A DNA stretch of 64,000 nt from Gemmatimonadaceae bacterium (lineage in GTDB: Bacteria > Gemmatimonadota > Gemmatimonadetes > Gemmatimonadales > Gemmatimonadaceae). The stretch covers positions 1 to 64,000 of the forward strand of contig DASXKV010000044.1 of the NCBI GenBank assembly GCA_036496605.1, given 5' to 3'. Position 1 is the stretch's first letter, and every line of letters begins with the position of its first letter. Shown one piece after another: positions 9,292-18,184 of the stretch. Under the pieces are notes generated by a model. It worked only from the letters and a program-made list of their open reading frames with translations, searched no databases and was not told the origin of the DNA. The position numbers were made by a program, and so were the translations under genes.

Positions 9292-10311
9292 ATGGCCACG
9301 GCTGCAATCGAGACCCGCGCTCTTCGGAAGGTATACCCGGCGCCGTCCGCGAAGCGGGCCAAGCGACAGGGGGCGCCGCCACAGGGCGCGAATTGGCCGG
9401 GCGGCCCAATGCCATCGACGGGCGTCGTCGCGCTCGATGCGCTCGACCTCGACATCAACGAGGGCGAATTCTTCGGACTGCTCGGGCCTAACGGCGCCGG
9501 CAAGACGACGACGATCGGCATCCTGACGACGCGCGTCCTGCCGACCGCAGGCTCCGCGCGCGTCTCCGGCGTCGACGTCGCGAACGATGCGGTACGCGTC
9601 CGCACGCACATCGGCGTCGTTCCGCAGCGGCCGAATCCCGACCGCAGTCTCAATGCGCTCGAGAATCTCGTCTATCACGCAGCGTACTTCGGAATTCCAC
9701 GTGCCGCTGCCGAAGCGAGCGCACGGCAGCTCCTCGAGCGTCTCGACATTGCCGACAAGGCGTCTGCAAAAGTCGATCAGCTCTCGGGCGGTCAGCAGCA
9801 ACGCCTGATGATCGCGCGGGCGCTCATTCACGAGCCCGACGTCCTCTTTCTCGACGAGCCGACCGTCGGTCTCGATCCGCAAGCGCGTCTCGATCTGTGG
9901 GCGATTCTTCGCGACCTGCACCAGCAGGGCCGCACGATCGTAATGACGACGCACTACATGGAGGAAGCGGATCGCCTCTGCGATCGGATCGGGATCGTCG
10001 ATCGCGGCAAATTGCTTGCGCTCGACACGCCCGCGCGTCTCAAGGAACGAGCGCCCGGCGGCACGCTCATCGAACTGCAGCTCGACGGTGATCCGGAGCG
10101 GCTTGTCGCCGCCGTCACATCGCTGCAAGGCGTGCTTCGCGCCGAAGCGCGCGACAGTGTGCTGCGCGTGTTCAGCGATCGCGGCGGCCGCATCATCTCG
10201 CCGCTCATTCAGATTGTCGAAGAAGGGGGTCTCCACGTGAAGAACATCGGCCTCACTGAGCCGAGCCTGGAGACATTGTTCGTGTCGCTCACTGGGAGAA
10301 AGCTCGATTGA
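9292..10311 (+). CDS. ABC transporter ATP-binding protein (ABC-2 / drug-exporter type)
   Basis: 339 aa. Walker A GPNGAGKT at about 65-72, signature LSGGQQQR, Walker B VLFLDEP and the H-loop TTHYMEEAD are all intact, so it should bind and hydrolyse ATP. An unusual Pro/Gly/Lys-rich insert (about residues 17-44) separates the first strand from the A-loop region. The C-terminal extension after about residue 240 resembles that of DrrA-type ATPases. It couples to the permease encoded next, whose TTG start overlaps this stop as TTGA. Substrate unknown; lipid or drug export is typical. Confidence 0.93.
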   Translation: MATAAIETRALRKVYPAPSAKRAKRQGAPPQGANWPGGPMPSTGVVALDALDLDINEGEFFGLLGPNGAGKTTTIGILTTRVLPTAGSARVSGVDVANDAVRVRTHIGVVPQRPNPDRSLNALENLVYHAAYFGIPRAAAEASARQLLERLDIADKASAKVDQLSGGQQQRLMIARALIHEPDVLFLDEPTVGLDPQARLDLWAILRDLHQQGRTIVMTTHYMEEADRLCDRIGIVDRGKLLALDTPARLKERAPGGTLIELQLDGDPERLVAAVTSLQGVLRAEARDSVLRVFSDRGGRIISPLIQIVEEGGLHVKNIGLTEPSLETLFVSLTGRKLD

Positions 10312-11150
10312 CGACCGTCACGCGTGATGTACCCACGGCTCTTCACTCGCCGAGCAAGACCTCCCGCCAACGAACCGTGTCGTCCTTCAAGGTCTTTCTC
10401 GCGTTGCTGAGACGAGACGTAACGGTTGCCCGCAAGGAGCTGCCGTTTTTTCTCGTGCGCACGGTGATGCAGCCCGTGCTCTTCATCATCGTGTTCGGCG
10501 CGCTGCTGCCGCGAATGGGATTCGTCGGCGCGGGCTACACGGCGACGCTCCTCCCCGGCATCCTCGCGATCAGCCTAACGATGGCGGCGATTCAGGCCGT
10601 TTCCCTGCCGATGATGCAGGACTTCGGCTGGACGAAGGAGATCGAGGACCGATTGCTCGCTCCCGTTCCGACGCGCGTCGTCGCCGCGGAGAAGATCGTC
10701 GCCGCCGTCATACAGGCGCTCATCGCCGCGATCGTCGTGCTCCCCATCGCGCGACTCATCATGGGGCCGATTCCCGGCTTCTCGCTCACACATGGCGGCG
10801 AGATCATTCTCATCGCGCTCCTCGGCGCCACCGCATTCTCGTCGCTTGGCATGTGGCTCGGCACCGCGATCTCGCCGCAGCAGATCGGGCTCATGTTCAG
10901 CGTCATCGTTGCGCCGATGATCTTTTTCGGCTGCGCGTACTATCCGTGGCGCGGACTCGACGCCGTGCCAGTGGTGAAATACCTCGTCCTGCTCAATCCT
11001 CTCGTCTACGTCGCCGAGGGACTGCGCGGCGTGATGACGCCCACCGTACCGCACATGAGCCTCGGCGTCGTCACGGTCGCGCTCATCCTGCTGGCGGCGG
11101 CGGGTTGGATGCTCGGCATGCGCAGCTTCTATCGCCGCGCGATCGGATGA
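10308..11150 (+). CDS. ABC-2 type transporter permease
   Basis: 280 aa with a TTG start overlapping the ATPase stop by 4 nt (TTGA). A soluble N-terminus of about 45 residues precedes six hydrophobic segments. The central segment contains the ABC-2 hallmark of a large amphipathic loop (MMQDFGWTKEIEDRLLAPVPTRVVAAEKI) before the next helix. It forms the membrane pore with the preceding ATPase. Its stop overlaps the pdxH start as ATGA, so translation of the exporter and pdxH is coupled although their functions look unrelated. Confidence 0.9.
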   Translation: MTTVTRDVPTALHSPSKTSRQRTVSSFKVFLALLRRDVTVARKELPFFLVRTVMQPVLFIIVFGALLPRMGFVGAGYTATLLPGILAISLTMAAIQAVSLPMMQDFGWTKEIEDRLLAPVPTRVVAAEKIVAAVIQALIAAIVVLPIARLIMGPIPGFSLTHGGEIILIALLGATAFSSLGMWLGTAISPQQIGLMFSVIVAPMIFFGCAYYPWRGLDAVPVVKYLVLLNPLVYVAEGLRGVMTPTVPHMSLGVVTVALILLAAAGWMLGMRSFYRRAIG

Positions 11151-11764
11151 CGCGGACGGAGGCGCGTCGCGCGCCGCTCGCCGAGCCGATCGACCGCTTT
11201 CTGAAATTGCTGGAGCAAGCGACGTCGCTTCCGCGCGAACTCTTGCCCGAGCCGACGGCGTTCGCCCTGGCGACGTGCGTCGACGATCGGCCGAGCGTGC
11301 GTATGCTGCTTCTCAAGAACGCCGACGAGAACGGATTCGTGTTCTACACGAATTACGAGAGCCGCAAGGGGCGTGAGCTCCTCGCGAATTCGAACGCCGC
11401 GATGTGCTTCCACTGGCAGCCGATGGAGATTCAGGTGCGCGTCGAGGGTCGCGTCGAACCAGTCGAGGGCGCCGAAGCGGACGCATATTTTGCCTCGCGC
11501 GCGCGTGGCAGTCAGATCGGTGCGTGGGCGTCGCAACAGAGTCGCGCGCTTGCCGACGAGCAATTTCTCGAGCGTCGCGTCGCGGAGTTCGAGCGAAAAT
11601 TCGAGGGTACTCCGGTGCCGCGTCCGCCGTACTGGTCTGGCTTTCGCTTGCTGCCGCAGCGTATCGAGTTCTGGAAGGGAATGCCCAGTCGTCTGCACCG
11701 GCGTGAGCTATACGAACGCCGTGTGGGCGCCGATGTCTGGACGGTCGAGATTCTCTTTCCCTAA
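11147..11764 (+). CDS. pdxH: Pyridoxamine 5'-phosphate oxidase
   Basis: 205 aa from the ATG at 11147, whose ATGA overlaps the permease stop; longer in-frame starts inside the permease gene are unlikely. The FMN enzyme oxidises pyridoxine or pyridoxamine 5'-phosphate to pyridoxal 5'-phosphate. Signatures: RMLLLKNADENGFVFYTNYESRKGREL (FMN binding), CFHWQPMEIQVRVEGRVE, and the C-terminal LLPQRIEFWKGMPSRLHRRELYER substrate/FMN block. Length is typical. It lies 48 bp upstream of speA, a PLP-dependent enzyme, so local cofactor supply is a plausible reason for the arrangement. Confidence 0.95.
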   Translation: MTRTEARRAPLAEPIDRFLKLLEQATSLPRELLPEPTAFALATCVDDRPSVRMLLLKNADENGFVFYTNYESRKGRELLANSNAAMCFHWQPMEIQVRVEGRVEPVEGAEADAYFASRARGSQIGAWASQQSRALADEQFLERRVAEFERKFEGTPVPRPPYWSGFRLLPQRIEFWKGMPSRLHRRELYERRVGADVWTVEILFP

Positions 11765-11812
11765 TCGGCACGCGACACTCGCTACCCGCACCTCGCCACT
11801 ATTATTCGGCCC

Positions 11813-13792
11813 ATGGCGACACACATCGTAGAAACCACGTCGGCACCGGAGCCCTCGTCGACGCCGCCACGCCCTGGCGAGTGGAGCATCGAGGCCGCGC
11901 GCGCTCTCTACAACATCGAGGGTTGGGGCGCCGGGTTCTTCGACATCAACGCGAGCGGCCACGTCGTCGTGCGCCCGAACAAGGAACGTCCCGAGCACGA
12001 GGTCGATCTCTACGATGTCGCAATGGACCTTGAAGAGCAGGGCATCGCCCTTCCCGTGCTCCTCCGCTTCTCGGACATTCTTCGCTCCCGCATCGAGGCA
12101 CTGACAACGCGATTCGACGAAGCGCGCGGCGAGTTTCAGTATACCGGCGGCTACACGACGGTGTATCCGATCAAAGTGAATCAGCAGCGCCACGTCATCG
12201 AAGAGATCCTCGAGTTCGGCAAGTCGCACGGCGTCGGACTCGAGTGCGGCAGCAAGCCCGAGCTGCAGGCGATTCTCGGTCTCTCGGAAACGACCGACCA
12301 CCTGATCGTCTGCAACGGCTACAAGGACGAGGAGTTCATGCGCCTCGCCCTGATGGGCCAGAAGCTCGGGCATCAGGTCTTCATCGTCCTCGAGCAGCTC
12401 AGCGAGATCGACGTCTTGTTGCAAGTCGCCGATGAAATGCAAGTGACTCCGACCGCTGGCGTGCGGATCAAGCTTGCCTCTCGAGGATTCGGCCGCTGGA
12501 AGGAGAGCGGTGGTGAGAAGTCCAAGTTCGGTCTGAACGCAGCGGATCTCGTCACCGCGATCGAGAAGCTGCGCAGCGCGGGCCGGCTCGACATTCTCAA
12601 GTTGATCCATTTTCATCTGGGATCGCAGATCACCGACATCAGGTTCATCAAGCTGGGTTTACAGGAGATTACTCGTTTCTACGTCGAGCTGCGCGAGATG
12701 GGTTTAGATATCACTCATCTCGACGTCGGCGGCGGCCTCGGCATCGACTACGACGGCACCAATTCCACGTCCGACGCGAGCGTCAACTACACGCTGGGCG
12801 AGTATGCGAACGATGTCGTCTACACGCTCGCCGAAGCCTGCCGCCAGCACGACTTCCCGATGCCCCACGTCATCAGCGAATCGGGGCGCGCGCTCACTGC
12901 ACATCACGCGCTCCTCTTGCTCAAGGTGATCGACGTCGAGTCGCACACGGAGCGGCCGATTCCGGAGCTCACCGAGGATGATCACCCTCTCCTCCATGAG
13001 ATGGTGGCCGACTACCGGGACGCGTCGCGAAAGAACGTCTCCAAGCGCCGTATTCGCGAGATCTATCACGATCTCACCTTCGACAAGGAGCGCTCACACG
13101 AGTTGTTCAACTCCGGCGTGCTCTCGCTTCGCGGCCGCGCGATGGCCGAGCAGATCTATTTCGCCACCATCAACGCCATATCGCGAGCCGTCGAAAAAAA
13201 TCGGGACGAGTACGACGACATCATAATGGATCTCGATGCAGCCCTTGTTGACCGGTACTTTTGCAATTTCTCCGTCTTCCAATCGTTGCCGGACAGTTGG
13301 GCGATCGATCAGCTCTTCCCGATCATCCCGATCCACCGCCTCACCGAGGAGCCGATCCGGCGCGGAACTCTGCAGGACGTCACGTGCGACTCTGACGGAA
13401 AGATCGATCGCTTCGTCGGAGACAAGGGCGGCAGACCGAGCCTCGAGCTGCACAAGTTCACCGACGGGGAACCGTATATCCTTGGCGTCTTTCTGACCGG
13501 CGCATATCAGGAGATCCTCGGCGACCTGCACAATCTCTTCGGTGACACGAACGCCGTGCACGTGCGTCTTGCCGCGAACGGAAATTACGAGGTTACTGAT
13601 CTCGTCCATGGCGATACCGTGACCGAAGTGCTGAATTACGTTCAATTCCGCGCCAACGATCTGCTGCAGACCTTCCGACGGAAGGTGAGTGCCGCGAAGC
13701 AGATCACTCGTCAGGAAGCGAACACCTTCATCGCCGATTACGTCGCCGGACTCGAGGGCTACACATACCTCGAGGGCGAAGCGGCGCAGTAG
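11813..13792 (+). CDS. speA: Biosynthetic arginine decarboxylase
   Basis: 659 aa, the expected size for SpeA. It decarboxylates arginine to agmatine, the first step of the agmatine route to putrescine. The N-terminal EWSIEAARALYNIEGWGAGFF block, the PLP lysine in YPIKVNQQRH (K121), the HFHLGSQ motif, the DVGGGLGIDYDG phosphate-binding loop and the C-terminal catalytic region are present. Cytosolic, PLP-dependent alanine-racemase fold. Its TAG stop shares one base with the GTG start of the following antiporter gene. No partner agmatine enzymes are visible in this window. Confidence 0.95.
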   Translation: MATHIVETTSAPEPSSTPPRPGEWSIEAARALYNIEGWGAGFFDINASGHVVVRPNKERPEHEVDLYDVAMDLEEQGIALPVLLRFSDILRSRIEALTTRFDEARGEFQYTGGYTTVYPIKVNQQRHVIEEILEFGKSHGVGLECGSKPELQAILGLSETTDHLIVCNGYKDEEFMRLALMGQKLGHQVFIVLEQLSEIDVLLQVADEMQVTPTAGVRIKLASRGFGRWKESGGEKSKFGLNAADLVTAIEKLRSAGRLDILKLIHFHLGSQITDIRFIKLGLQEITRFYVELREMGLDITHLDVGGGLGIDYDGTNSTSDASVNYTLGEYANDVVYTLAEACRQHDFPMPHVISESGRALTAHHALLLLKVIDVESHTERPIPELTEDDHPLLHEMVADYRDASRKNVSKRRIREIYHDLTFDKERSHELFNSGVLSLRGRAMAEQIYFATINAISRAVEKNRDEYDDIIMDLDAALVDRYFCNFSVFQSLPDSWAIDQLFPIIPIHRLTEEPIRRGTLQDVTCDSDGKIDRFVGDKGGRPSLELHKFTDGEPYILGVFLTGAYQEILGDLHNLFGDTNAVHVRLAANGNYEVTDLVHGDTVTEVLNYVQFRANDLLQTFRRKVSAAKQITRQEANTFIADYVAGLEGYTYLEGEAAQ

Positions 13793-15111
13793 TGATCGGC
13801 TTCGCGCCGCCGACGGCCAGCGCCATCGATCCAGTCGCGCCGCTCCTCGCGGCGCTGGTCGCGATCTTCATCGCGACGAAAGTGCTCGGCGAGCTCGCCC
13901 AGCGTCTCGGGCAACCCGCCGTACTCGGCGAGCTGCTCGCTGGCGTGTTACTTGGCAATTCTCTCCTCGGAATCGTCAATCCGGCGGACCCGGTCCTCGC
14001 GGCGCTCTCCGAGATCGGCGTCATCATACTGCTGTTCGAGACCGGGCTGCATACGGAATTGCGCTCGTTACTCAGTGTGGGCAGTGCCGCGACGACGGTC
14101 GGCCTCGCGGGCGTGGTGATTCCATTCGCGTTAGGCTACGGGAGCGCGCTCGCCTTCGGCCTCGGACACATCCCGGCACTCGTCGGCGGCGCCGCGCTCT
14201 GCGCGACCTCGGTGGGCATTTCGGCGCGCGTGCTCTCCGATCTCGGGAAGCTCGAGTCGCTCGAGGGACGCGTGGTCCTTGGCGCGGCGGTGCTCGACGA
14301 CATCGTGGGGCTCGTGATCCTCGCCGTCGTCGCCGATGTGGTGAGCGGTACGTCGATCGACGTGCTTCACGTGGCGCGGATCAGCGTGACGGCGATTCTT
14401 TTCTTTGCCGCGGCTGTGTTCATCGGGATGCGAGTCGCGCCGCCTGCCTTCGGCATCATCGATCGGATCAAATCGGCGGGCGCGCTCGGCGTATTCGGGT
14501 TGGCGTTCGCGTTTGCACTGGCATTGCTCGCCAAGCTCGCTGGATCCGCGCTGATCATCGGTGCGTTCGCGGCTGGACTCGTGCTTTTCGTGATTCCGCA
14601 GAAGCAGGAGATCCAGAAGTCGACGACGACCATCGGCCATTTCTTCGTGCCGATCTTCTTTGCCACCGTCGGTGCATCGGTCGACCTGCGCGCGCTCGCG
14701 AACCCGCGATCACTGGGCATCGGTCTCGTGCTCATCATCTGCGGCGTCGCCGGAAAGATCGCGGCGGCCTACGTGCCGCGCTGGTTCCGCGGGCGAAAGA
14801 TTCTCGTCGGCGCAGCCATGGTGCCGCGAGGGGAGGTCGGTCTCATCTTCGCGCAGATGGGATTGAGCACGGGCGCCATCGATGCTGGATTATTCGGGGC
14901 CATTATGCTCATGGTCCTAACGACGACTCTCATCACGCCGCCGATGCTGGGACGGATCGTACGCTCGACGACGACCGACATGTTTCGTGTCGCGGAGGGG
15001 GCGGAGGATCGTCCCGGCGATGGCGGCATCGACGATCTCGTTGCTGGCGCCTCGCAGACCGACGGACCCGATGGCGAGGGCCGCTCGACGAGAGCGATCC
15101 GTCGGCAATAG
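13792..15111 (+). CDS. Cation:proton antiporter (CPA2 family)
   Basis: 439 aa, GTG start overlapping the speA stop by one base. Twelve or so hydrophobic helices, the family opening ATKVLGELAQRLGQPAVLGELLAGVLLG, and GAAVLDDIVGL, the aspartate pair that binds the exchanged ion. A hydrophilic tail of about 45 residues follows the last helix; no TrkA-N domain is present. It would exchange Na+ or K+ for protons across the inner membrane. Being coupled to arginine decarboxylase, which consumes cytoplasmic protons, a shared role in pH homeostasis is possible but not shown. Confidence 0.9.
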   Translation: MIGFAPPTASAIDPVAPLLAALVAIFIATKVLGELAQRLGQPAVLGELLAGVLLGNSLLGIVNPADPVLAALSEIGVIILLFETGLHTELRSLLSVGSAATTVGLAGVVIPFALGYGSALAFGLGHIPALVGGAALCATSVGISARVLSDLGKLESLEGRVVLGAAVLDDIVGLVILAVVADVVSGTSIDVLHVARISVTAILFFAAAVFIGMRVAPPAFGIIDRIKSAGALGVFGLAFAFALALLAKLAGSALIIGAFAAGLVLFVIPQKQEIQKSTTTIGHFFVPIFFATVGASVDLRALANPRSLGIGLVLIICGVAGKIAAAYVPRWFRGRKILVGAAMVPRGEVGLIFAQMGLSTGAIDAGLFGAIMLMVLTTTLITPPMLGRIVRSTTTDMFRVAEGAEDRPGDGGIDDLVAGASQTDGPDGEGRSTRAIRRQ

Positions 15112-15243
15112 GAAACGGAGTGAAGCAGTCGCAGCTTCGTGCTTCCTCTCACGCGCGCATGGCCAGATCCAGGTCGTTAGACTCGAGCCGAGTGCGGCCG
15201 TAGTTAGGAGCTAAGAGGGCGCGTGGAAGACGGCACGTCGGGG

Positions 15244-15327
15244 GAGGCGCGTCGAGAGAGGCGCGTCGAAAACAGCGCGTCGAAAACAGCGCGTCGAAAA
15301 CACCGCGTCGAAAACACCGCGTCGAAA
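15244..15327. repeat. Six-copy 14-bp tandem array, left arm
   Basis: Six consecutive 14-bp units. The first two read GAGGCGCGTCGAGA/GAGGCGCGTCGAAA; the last four read ACAGCGCGTCGAAA or ACACCGCGTCGAAA. The shared core is GCGTCGA. The unit is the reverse complement of the unit in the right-hand array, so the two arrays could pair across a 69-bp spacer. That spacer itself has a small perfect hairpin (CGGGCGC/GCGCCCG). Confidence 0.9.
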
Positions 15328-15396
15328 CAAGCGTACGAAGAATGAAACGGGCGCTGCGCGCCCGATTTCCATATTTGCTGGCGTTCGGCGCCGTCT

Positions 15397-15592
15397 TCGA
15401 CGCGCCTCTCTCGACGCGCCTCTCTCGACGCGCCTCTCTCGACGCGCCCCTCTCGACGCGCCCCTCTCGACGCGCCCCTCTCGACGCGCCCCTCTCGACG
15501 CGCCCCTCTCGACGCGCCTCTCTCGACGCGCCTCTCTCGGCGTGCCCCTCTCGACGCGCCCCTCTCGACGCGCCTTCCTCGACGCGCCTTTC
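15397..15592. repeat. Fourteen-copy 14-bp tandem array, right arm
   Basis: Fourteen back-to-back 14-bp units of TCGACGCGCCYCTC. Units 4-8 and 12 are TCGACGCGCCCCTC. Units 1-3, 9 and 10 are TCGACGCGCCTCTC. Unit 11 carries two substitutions and the last two have diverged 3' ends. The array ends 4 bp before the sod stop codon. Near-identity of the units implies recent expansion or active homogenisation. The array is inverted relative to 15244-15327. There are no spacers, so this is not CRISPR. Confidence 0.95.
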
Positions 15593-15596
15593 TTCC

Positions 15597-16199
15597 CTAA
15601 CCCAGCCTCTTCGCGACACTATCCCAGTTCACCACATTCCACCACGCCGCGACGTAGTCCGGCCGCTTGTTCTGGTACTTCAAGTAGTACGCATGCTCCC
15701 AGACATCGAGTCCGAGGATCGCTTTCTTCCCGTCCATGAGCGCGTTGTCCTGGTTTGGCGAGCTTGTGATCGAGAGCTTGCCATTGCCTTCGTCGATCAA
15801 CCACGCCCATCCTGACCCGAAGCGACCTGCCGCAGCCGCGGCGAATTGCTCTTTGAATTTCGCGAACTCTCCGAACGAGCTCTTGATCGCATCGGCGATC
15901 CTTCCCTTCGGCTCGCCGCCCTTCTTCGGGCCCATGATCTCCCAGAACATCGAGTGGTTCCAGTGACCGCCGCCGTTGTTGCGCACTGCGGTGCGCACGG
16001 TCTCCGGCACGCTGTTGATGCCACGCATCAAATCCTCGAGTGATTTCCCCTCGAGCTGCGGCGCCTTCTCCAGCGCCGCATTGAGATTGTTCACATATGC
16101 CTGATGATGCTTGGTGTGATGGATCTCCATCGTCCGCGCATCGATGTGCGGCTCGAGGGCGTCGTACGCGTACGGCAGCGCGGGAAGCGTGAACGGCAT
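15597..16199 (-). CDS. sod: Superoxide dismutase (Fe/Mn family)
   Basis: 200 aa, typical length. Metal ligands are readable: His in EIHHTKHH (about residue 27), His in NHSMFW, and Asp and His in [29 protein letters not shown] and the N-terminal '[16 protein letters not shown]' are family hallmarks. It dismutates superoxide; no signal peptide, so cytosolic. Mn versus Fe preference is not certain from sequence. The start at 16199 is supported by AAGGAGAG a few bases upstream. It is separated from dedA by 18 bp on the same strand and may share its transcript. Confidence 0.95.
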   Translation of the reverse strand: MPFTLPALPYAYDALEPHIDARTMEIHHTKHHQAYVNNLNAALEKAPQLEGKSLEDLMRGINSVPETVRTAVRNNGGGHWNHSMFWEIMGPKKGGEPKGRIADAIKSSFGEFAKFKEQFAAAAAGRFGSGWAWLIDEGNGKLSITSSPNQDNALMDGKKAILGLDVWEHAYYLKYQNKRPDYVAAWWNVVNWDSVAKRLG

Positions 16200-16217
16200 T
16201 TCTGACTCTCCTTTCGT

Positions 16218-16874
16218 TCAGATATCCGAAACCGCTCGTGTCCCCGACGATCGCCTGCGACTGCGCAACCAGGCGATGATGCCTGGCAGAAACGAGAGGA
16301 AGATCACGGCGAGGATCACGAGCTCGATGTGGTCACTGATCCCCGGAATGTAGTGGCCCAAGAAATATCCGATGAACAACATCGACCAAATCCACGCCAG
16401 ACCGCCGACGACATTGTAGATCGTGTACCGGCGGTATTGCATTTGCCCCATACCAGCCACAACGGGCACGAAGGTGCGAACAATGGGCATGAATCGCGCG
16501 AGGACGATCGTTTTTCCACCGTGTCGCTCATAGAACGCATGCGCGCGCTCGAGGTGCTTCCGATTGAACAACAGCGAATTCTCGCGCGTGAAGAGCTTCG
16601 GCCCAGTCAGCTTCCCGATGTAATAGCCAAGGCTGTTCCCGCCGATCGAAGCGACCGACAGCACCATTCCGAGAACGTAGACGTTGAGGTCAAATTGCTG
16701 AGTCTGCGACGCCAGCAAGCCCGCCGTCACCAGCAGCGAATCGCCGGGAAGGAAGAAGCCGACGAGAAGGCCCGTCTCAGCGAAGATGATGATCGTCAAA
16801 CCGACGTAGCCTCCCCAAGCAACGAGTGCTCGGGGATCGCCCAGGCGGTGCAGAAAGTCGAGTATAGGCTGCAT
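16218..16874 (-). CDS. DedA family membrane protein
   Basis: 218 aa from the ATG at 16874 (MQPILDFLHRLG); the open frame to 16958 would add a non-hydrophobic leader. Shows the DedA/VTT features FAETGLLVGFFLPGDSLLVTAGLLAS near the N-terminus, the amphipathic R..ER.HGGKTIVLARFMPIVRTFVPVVAGMG block and several transmembrane helices. DedA proteins act in envelope lipid homeostasis, probably as proton-coupled lipid scramblases or undecaprenyl-phosphate flippases. It lies just upstream of sod and is divergent from the M15-like gene with only a few tens of bases between starts. Confidence 0.9.
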   Translation of the reverse strand: MQPILDFLHRLGDPRALVAWGGYVGLTIIIFAETGLLVGFFLPGDSLLVTAGLLASQTQQFDLNVYVLGMVLSVASIGGNSLGYYIGKLTGPKLFTRENSLLFNRKHLERAHAFYERHGGKTIVLARFMPIVRTFVPVVAGMGQMQYRRYTIYNVVGGLAWIWSMLFIGYFLGHYIPGISDHIELVILAVIFLSFLPGIIAWLRSRRRSSGTRAVSDI

Positions 16875-16909
16875 GCGGTGGTTTGCGGTGCGAGAACGGT
16901 GGGTGGGTG

Positions 16910-18181
16910 GTGAGCAAAGGAACTTCGACGACGCCGCGCGACGGGTCAACTCCGCCACGAACGGACACGCGGACGTCGCGTGCGTCGCCTCACGACGAGC
17001 GTGAGTGGTCCCAGGTTATCGAACGCGTCCTCCGGCTGCCGGTTCCTCCATCCGGATTCTGGTATCGCATCGGCATCACGGGGTCTGCGGAGCGTTGGCT
17101 CGAGATCGCCTTTGGCGTCGTGCTTTATGCACTCGCCGTCGGATGGGTCTGGTCCCTTTCGCATCTTCGGGCATTGGAGGCTGCGGACGGCGACACCACG
17201 GCTGCCAGCGCCGCGGCGCGCACCGCGGCCAACATTGCCAGCGCGTTGACGTCGGCCAATGCTCCCTCTACCGCTTACCTGACGGACGCGACGCTCAACG
17301 CACTCTTTGACCGCGCTCGAGGAGCGAGCGGCAAGCTCCGCGTCGCGATCGATACGTCGGCCGAGGGCGTGACGCCGGACTCGCTGCCCGCCGGTTCCGA
17401 GCTCCGGTACACCGCGAACGGCGACGTCTCTCAGGTTGATTCCGAGCCGCAGGGTGCCGGTGTCTGGAGCGTCGCGCTCGATATCGGGAATGCGATCCGC
17501 CCAATCACCGATTTCAGTGTCATCACCGAGCTTCCGTTCAGTGCGAAGAATGGGGGCCGCGTTGGTCTCTACTACCTCGGCACGTGGCCGGCAGAGCGCT
17601 CGCGCAGGAAGGTTGGTCCAGCAAAAGCGCCCACCAAGAGCTACTCGAATCCATCGGGCTTCATCGAGGTCACACCGCAGAACGAAGACACATATGTGTC
17701 GGAGCACTTCAGGCTGCGTGATTTTCTGACGCACGATCAACCGAACGTCTGGCCGAAGTATCTCGTGTTGCAACTCCGCATCGTCGACAAGCTCGAGCTC
17801 GTGTTGCAGGACCTTGCGGCGCACGGCGTCGACATCAGCGGTGTACGCGTCATGAGCGGATTTCGGACGCCTCAGTACAACGCGTCTGGTGGCAACCCGC
17901 AGGGACGAGCCGCGCTCAGCCGTCACATGTACGGCGACGCGTCGGACATCTACATCGACAGCAATCACGACGGCGTGATGGACGACCTCGACCATAACGG
18001 GCGCATCAATGTCAACGACGCGAAGGTAATCGAGGCCGCCGTGGATCGCGTCGATGCGGTACATCCGGAGCTCATAGGCGGGGCAGGGATCTATCCTGCC
18101 GGGCCCGGGCACGGACCTTTCATTCACATCGATACGCGCGGCTATCGGGCGCGCTGGATCGGAGGACCTGGAGGAGGCTGA
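16910..18181 (+). CDS. Membrane-anchored M15/DUF882-like peptidase
   Basis: GTG at 16910 follows a GGTGGG sequence and gives about 423 aa; a TTG at 16883 is possible. Residues 1-60 are hydrophilic and cytoplasmic, then one transmembrane helix (WLEIAFGVVLYALAVGWVWSL), then an extracytoplasmic region. The C-terminal third has the zinc-peptidase signature of D-Ala-D-Ala carboxypeptidase-like proteins: RVMSGFRTPQYN, SRHMYGDASDIYID (His and Asp) and GPFIHIDTRGY (His). A role in peptidoglycan remodelling is inferred. An insert reading DSNHDGVMDDLDHNGRINVND resembles a calcium-binding loop. Two membrane or accessory genes follow closely (3 bp gap). Confidence 0.8.
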   Translation: MSKGTSTTPRDGSTPPRTDTRTSRASPHDEREWSQVIERVLRLPVPPSGFWYRIGITGSAERWLEIAFGVVLYALAVGWVWSLSHLRALEAADGDTTAASAAARTAANIASALTSANAPSTAYLTDATLNALFDRARGASGKLRVAIDTSAEGVTPDSLPAGSELRYTANGDVSQVDSEPQGAGVWSVALDIGNAIRPITDFSVITELPFSAKNGGRVGLYYLGTWPAERSRRKVGPAKAPTKSYSNPSGFIEVTPQNEDTYVSEHFRLRDFLTHDQPNVWPKYLVLQLRIVDKLELVLQDLAAHGVDISGVRVMSGFRTPQYNASGGNPQGRAALSRHMYGDASDIYIDSNHDGVMDDLDHNGRINVNDAKVIEAAVDRVDAVHPELIGGAGIYPAGPGHGPFIHIDTRGYRARWIGGPGGG

Positions 18182-18184
18182 GCC

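Larger units (their letters stand above)
15112..15596. other. 485-bp non-coding region with inverted tandem arrays
   Basis: Lies between the convergent antiporter and superoxide dismutase genes. Both strands have open frames through it, but they are low-complexity Arg/Ser/Ala translations of a 14-bp repeat (14 is not a multiple of 3, so all frames stay open) and not plausible proteins. The two arrays are annotated separately. The rest, 15112-15243, shows nothing I can name. Confidence 0.7.

Noticed and set aside
13689-15203. 504-aa plus-strand frame overlapping speA and the antiporter
   Set aside because: Arg/Ala-rich out-of-frame reading of the antiporter gene, which has obvious membrane helices.
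15244-15592. CRISPR array
   Set aside because: Units are 14 bp, directly adjacent without spacers, and no cas genes are near.
15149-15619. 156-aa Arg/Glu/Ala repeat protein on the minus strand
   Set aside because: Translation of a 14-bp tandem repeat; no unique sequence, start signal or homologous pattern.
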